NCBI GenBank assembly: GCA_028701165.1
Contig: JAQVRG010000082.1
Coordinates: forward strand, 1 to 6,873
Length of the DNA stretch: 6,873 nt
Direction: 5' to 3'
Origin: Eubacteriales bacterium
GTDB taxonomy: Bacteria > Bacillota > Clostridia > Christensenellales > CAG-138
The notes beneath the pieces are model-generated. The model ran no database searches. It had not been told where the DNA came from and saw only the letters and a list, made by a program, of their open reading frames with translations. A program made the position numbers and the translations under genes. This document shows, piece after piece, positions 5,801 to 6,873 of the stretch. The number at the start of each line of letters is the position of its first letter. Position 1 is the stretch's first letter.

Positions 5801-6873
5801 ACGTCATCAACGGCCTGAACGTCGTCGTGGACGCGGCCTCCGCCGACGAAGCCTGCGCCGGCATGTTCGGGGATTGCCAAGGCATGGCGCGCCTTACGCG
5901 CATACGCCTGCAAAACCCCAGCGTCAGCGGCGGTACGGCCTACGCTGGTATTCTCGCGGGAAGGCTGCGCGCGCAGGCGCCGCGCGAGGGCAGCCAAAAC
6001 TTCATGGTGAGCGATTGCTACGTCTATGCAAAGGCCAGCGTGGAAAACGCCTTTTTGGGCGATCCCGGCTTCAACGGCGCGTGTACGCTGACGACCTCAG
6101 CCGGCATTGTCGGCGGGCTTGCAGGCTCCATCGAGAGCAGCAGCGTCTGCGATACGCTGGTAAGCCCCACGAAGATCGAAATGCGCGACGGCACGCACGG
6201 CGGCGGCTTTGCGGGCAAGCTGGACGGCGCGGACACGGTGATCGAACAATGCTACGCCAACACAAAGCTCTTGAAAACGGACATCGTTGGCATGCTCGGC
6301 GGCTTTGCGGGAGAGAGCACGGCCACGGTGCGCGGCGCTTACGCGCTGGGCGCGATCTCCGCAAAGGAGTCCGAGCCCGCCGGCTTTATTCACACCAATA
6401 ACGGAAGCTGTACCATGTGCTACACGCTTTGCACCTATAACCAAACGGAGACTGAAGACCTGTATCTAACACACGGCTATGGCTTCTCCAAGGTCGCTAC
6501 GGCGTCTAAGCTGCAGAACTGCTACTATTGGGGAACGCGCGGACTTATTGAATCCGACTTTGGCGAAACGTCCACCTATGGCGAGCTGAAAGCCCTGCGC
6601 GAAAACCTCGCGCTCACCACCTACGGGCGCTTTTCCCGCTATGCGGGCGAAACGCATCGCTATGAACAGAGCGGCGGTTATCCCTTCGCGTTTTTGATTC
6701 TATCCGACAATAACGTTCTCACCACCAACGTCATGCCGCACTACGGCGACTGGCCGTCCGCGGGCGGCACCTATCTCGCCTACTACGAGCAGTACCGGGA
6801 GGCCGACGGCAAAAGCTCCTACGGCTTCTATACGACCGTTTTCAACCAGTTGGACGACGCAAACGGCAGGGAA
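2854..6873 (+). CDS. Giant prepilin-like surface protein with GLUG-type beta-helix modules (3' end outside window)
   Basis: The frame is open for 1340 codons with no stop inside the window. Residues 1-18 are a basic leader ending QRG; the mature end would be FTLIELLIV, with Glu at mature +5, a hydrophobic helix to about residue 43 and Pro at mature +22 (P40), all hallmarks of type IV pilins processed by prepilin peptidase. Residues 44-165 look like a pilin helix followed by a small globular part (YNAKTGDIYGVFY at 134-146). About 190-350 is an unassigned, probably beta-rich exported region. Two diverged modules follow, about 355-790 and 919 to the window end. Each has an RxLxxL...[LI]D[WF] segment, GLUG-like repeats (GGLIG...CYA) and a closing HYGDWP...YLAYYE motif. 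Ordinary pilins are 120-200 residues, so this is a minor or tip-type subunit rather than a major pilin. Adhesion is inferred from GLUG-type architecture, not shown. It is divergent from pilB-pilT, which would polymerise and retract the fibre carrying it. Codon use looks like that of the neighbours, with no sign of recent transfer. Confidence 0.9.
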   Translation, partial: MHDRSVQATARRRQTQRGFTLIELLIVVAIVVVLAAVAIPMINQSKNDLESAELDAVARQIFIAAQNKSTAMVALGTFDDFDAGREAAILPDGLNENGEYHYAGHTYLAKSYLEILPAGAISSNVLTDQYYIEYNAKTGDIYGVFYGKNGFDYAEAVLLRAESHRKTKGGVGIGYFGGAVGAGMEAVRTQTPDFTLVNGEELYVRFARIDEGTVYTLTVADATSPQTEPLYFRIDTNDLIGSRIGSEPNVSGAVVKLPFKEDVDGSLCILLDSLDNSADPNFSSRRFKDNFTDGNGNALLTPGHDLYLSGKAQKAADEEKKILYLESDSVSYFTNSLFDSALREKEQNESVGVHNFRHLQNLDAASGYKPTTALFEARLTARLDWKDADARKATVGYTAPDTLTAISNDALLVFDGQGNAIENAPLSANQNGASTDGTAGLFGVFTGRKDSAIKRVRLVDPVLAPAQNAAVTHAGLLAGRVDGNHAAITDCRVFATASGGAANAECAAILPKSVLYAGGLIGAMQGGTVTDCFAAMPVIRLLDDAPTESRYLGGLIGAAKAAALERCYANTGLLNCVMGGEKDKLGGLIGLADGGKCGACYASGVLDLDGARESCQLSGFANVQNNPAFTSCYTVVTYGESLYAPAFINPANNGTRVNNGAKVYAFADAPKGASADGRFYLRTDGVTEFCTDDGQTYGEGLSYDAMKSESLRARFSDARWANADAAHTHAYAAAATGLYPFPIPTGTATSAVTPYPIDHYGDWPARQGEKYLAYYEKYKNGQYGFFAGNGVEIDTLQDSADAAVVEDGYAVLCEQTDPAPTLAYVTSAGLRTAALTNSGQLVGATLTADAQAHTYRAWCFPAEALRASVAQKQPATAKDSYFHVFAAGGYRLFANPNFAKYVVNGLDALPGVSYEPTRIVLRTSRQLHRLSLPAQNVYWDRAFSQERRIDFVTYPAQVTDQPMPQPIGNSAVPFTGIFDGNRNVINGLNVVVDAASADEACAGMFGDCQGMARLTRIRLQNPSVSGGTAYAGILAGRLRAQAPREGSQNFMVSDCYVYAKASVENAFLGDPGFNGACTLTTSAGIVGGLAGSIESSSVCDTLVSPTKIEMRDGTHGGGFAGKLDGADTVIEQCYANTKLLKTDIVGMLGGFAGESTATVRGAYALGAISAKESEPAGFIHTNNGSCTMCYTLCTYNQTETEDLYLTHGYGFSKVATASKLQNCYYWGTRGLIESDFGETSTYGELKALRENLALTTYGRFSRYAGETHRYEQSGGYPFAFLILSDNNVLTTNVMPHYGDWPSAGGTYLAYYEQYREADGKSSYGFYTTVFNQLDDANGRE
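2902..2922 (+). other. Prepilin peptidase cleavage site (RG / FTLIE)
   Basis: The codons for Arg17-Gly18 followed by Phe19-Thr-Leu-Ile-Glu23 form the canonical type III signal. Cleavage is expected after Gly18 with methylation of Phe19 by a PilD-type peptidase. Glu at mature position 5 is the residue needed for subunit assembly in type IV pilins. The leader (18 residues, RRRQTQRG at its end) is positively charged, keeping it cytoplasmic. The peptidase gene itself is not in the window. Confidence 0.92.
4273..4761 (+). repeat. GLUG-like beta-helix repeat array, module 1
   Basis: Residues 474-636 of the giant prepilin contain five similar units: AGLLAG...ITDCRVFA (from 474), YAGGLIGAMQGGTVTDCFAA (516-535), YLGGLIG...LERCYANTG (551-572), KLGGLIG...GACYASG (584-604) and LSGFANV...TSCYTVV (617-636). 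The pattern is [AG]G[LF][IA]G, a short turn, then xx[DAES]C[YF]A. It resembles the GLUG motif found in IgA-peptidase-type and other surface proteins, which stacks as a parallel beta-helix. A GLFG unit at 440-443 may cap it. Assignment is by eye, so exact repeat limits are approximate. Confidence 0.75.
5068..5220 (+). repeat. Closing motif of module 1 (HYGDWP...YLAYYEKY...YGFF)
   Basis: Residues 739-789 run YPFP, about 15 variable residues, HYGDWP (759-764), then YLAYYEKYKNGQYGFF (771-786). The same series recurs 537 residues later. It ends the beta-helix part of the module and is followed by a new unassigned segment, so it probably marks a domain boundary. I recognise no named family for it. 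Confidence 0.75.
5857..6543 (+). repeat. GLUG-like beta-helix repeat array, module 2
   Basis: Residues 1002-1230 contain AGMFGD (1002-1007), YAGILAG...VSDCYVYA (from 1030, with a long inserted loop), AGIVGGLAGSIESSSVCDTL (1083-1102), GGGFAG...IEQCYANT (1116-1137), MLGGFAG...VRGAYALG (1147-1166), AGFIHTNNGSCTMCYTLCTY (1176-1195) and a final LQNCYYWG. They follow the same order and pattern as module 1 and are led by FTGIFDGNRNVINGL (974-988), the F-x-G-x-F-D-G-x-x-x-x-I-x-G-L lead-in common before GLUG repeats. Confidence 0.75.
6679..6831 (+). repeat. Closing motif of module 2 (HYGDWP...YLAYYEQY...YGFY)
   Basis: Residues 1276-1326 repeat the module 1 ending: YPFA, a variable stretch, HYGDWP (1296-1301), then YLAYYEQY and YGFY. 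The 18 bases coding HYGDWP are identical in both copies (5128-5145 and 6739-6756), while flanking codons have diverged. The protein continues past the window with FNQLDDANGRE, so another segment or module probably follows. Confidence 0.75.

Noticed and set aside
2845..6657. Many minus-strand and off-frame open frames of 60-175 codons inside the giant prepilin gene
   Set aside because: All lie within the single uninterrupted prepilin frame, are Arg- or Ala-rich, and lack ribosome binding sites or family motifs.
1..6873. tRNA, rRNA, CRISPR array, insertion sequence or attachment site
   Set aside because: No direct-repeat/spacer pattern, cloverleaf-like segment, transposase motif or terminal inverted repeats were seen. 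The window is fully accounted for by three genes and one control region.

Overview
This 6.9 kb window holds part of a type IV pilus locus: two genes for the pilus motor on the minus strand, and one very large prepilin-like gene on the plus strand, transcribed away from them. The organism looks like a fairly GC-rich Gram-positive-type bacterium, most likely a gut-type member of the Clostridia. The reasons are AGGAGG ribosome binding sites, sigma-A-like promoters, and the style of the big pilin-like protein (a YNAKTGDIYGVFY-type stretch and repeated GG[LF]xG...CYA units). The lineage is an inference; no rRNA or other taxonomic marker is present.

Minus strand, right to left: pilB (extension ATPase, 2616-931), a 32-base gap with a strong ribosome binding site, then pilT (retraction ATPase, 898 to beyond position 1, so its C-terminus is missing). 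Both carry intact Walker A, Asp-box, Walker B and His-box motifs. The close spacing indicates one transcript, which probably continues leftwards out of the window.

The AT-rich gap between 2617 and 2853 is the control region. It has back-to-back predicted promoters. A 7-bp inverted repeat sits over the plus-strand -35 box. A tandem 9-base repeat, which also forms a hairpin, lies just downstream of the pilB -10 box. These are candidate sites for co-ordinated or switch-like control of motor and pilin.

Plus strand, 2854 to the window end: an open frame of at least 1340 codons. It begins with a textbook type III (prepilin) signal, cleavage predicted after Gly18, Glu at mature position 5 and Pro at mature position 22. 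It then runs into a large modular exported region. That region contains two diverged copies of a module of about 540 residues, each made of a short RxLxxL...[LI]D[WF] segment, an array of GLUG-like beta-helix repeats, and a closing motif HYGDWP...YLAYYExY...YGF. The gene leaves the window uninterrupted, so its true size is unknown.

The simplest reading is a retractile type IV pilus in which PilB and PilT drive extension and retraction, and the giant prepilin is a minor, possibly tip-located, adhesive subunit. The motor assignments are secure. The adhesin and tip role is inferred from architecture only.
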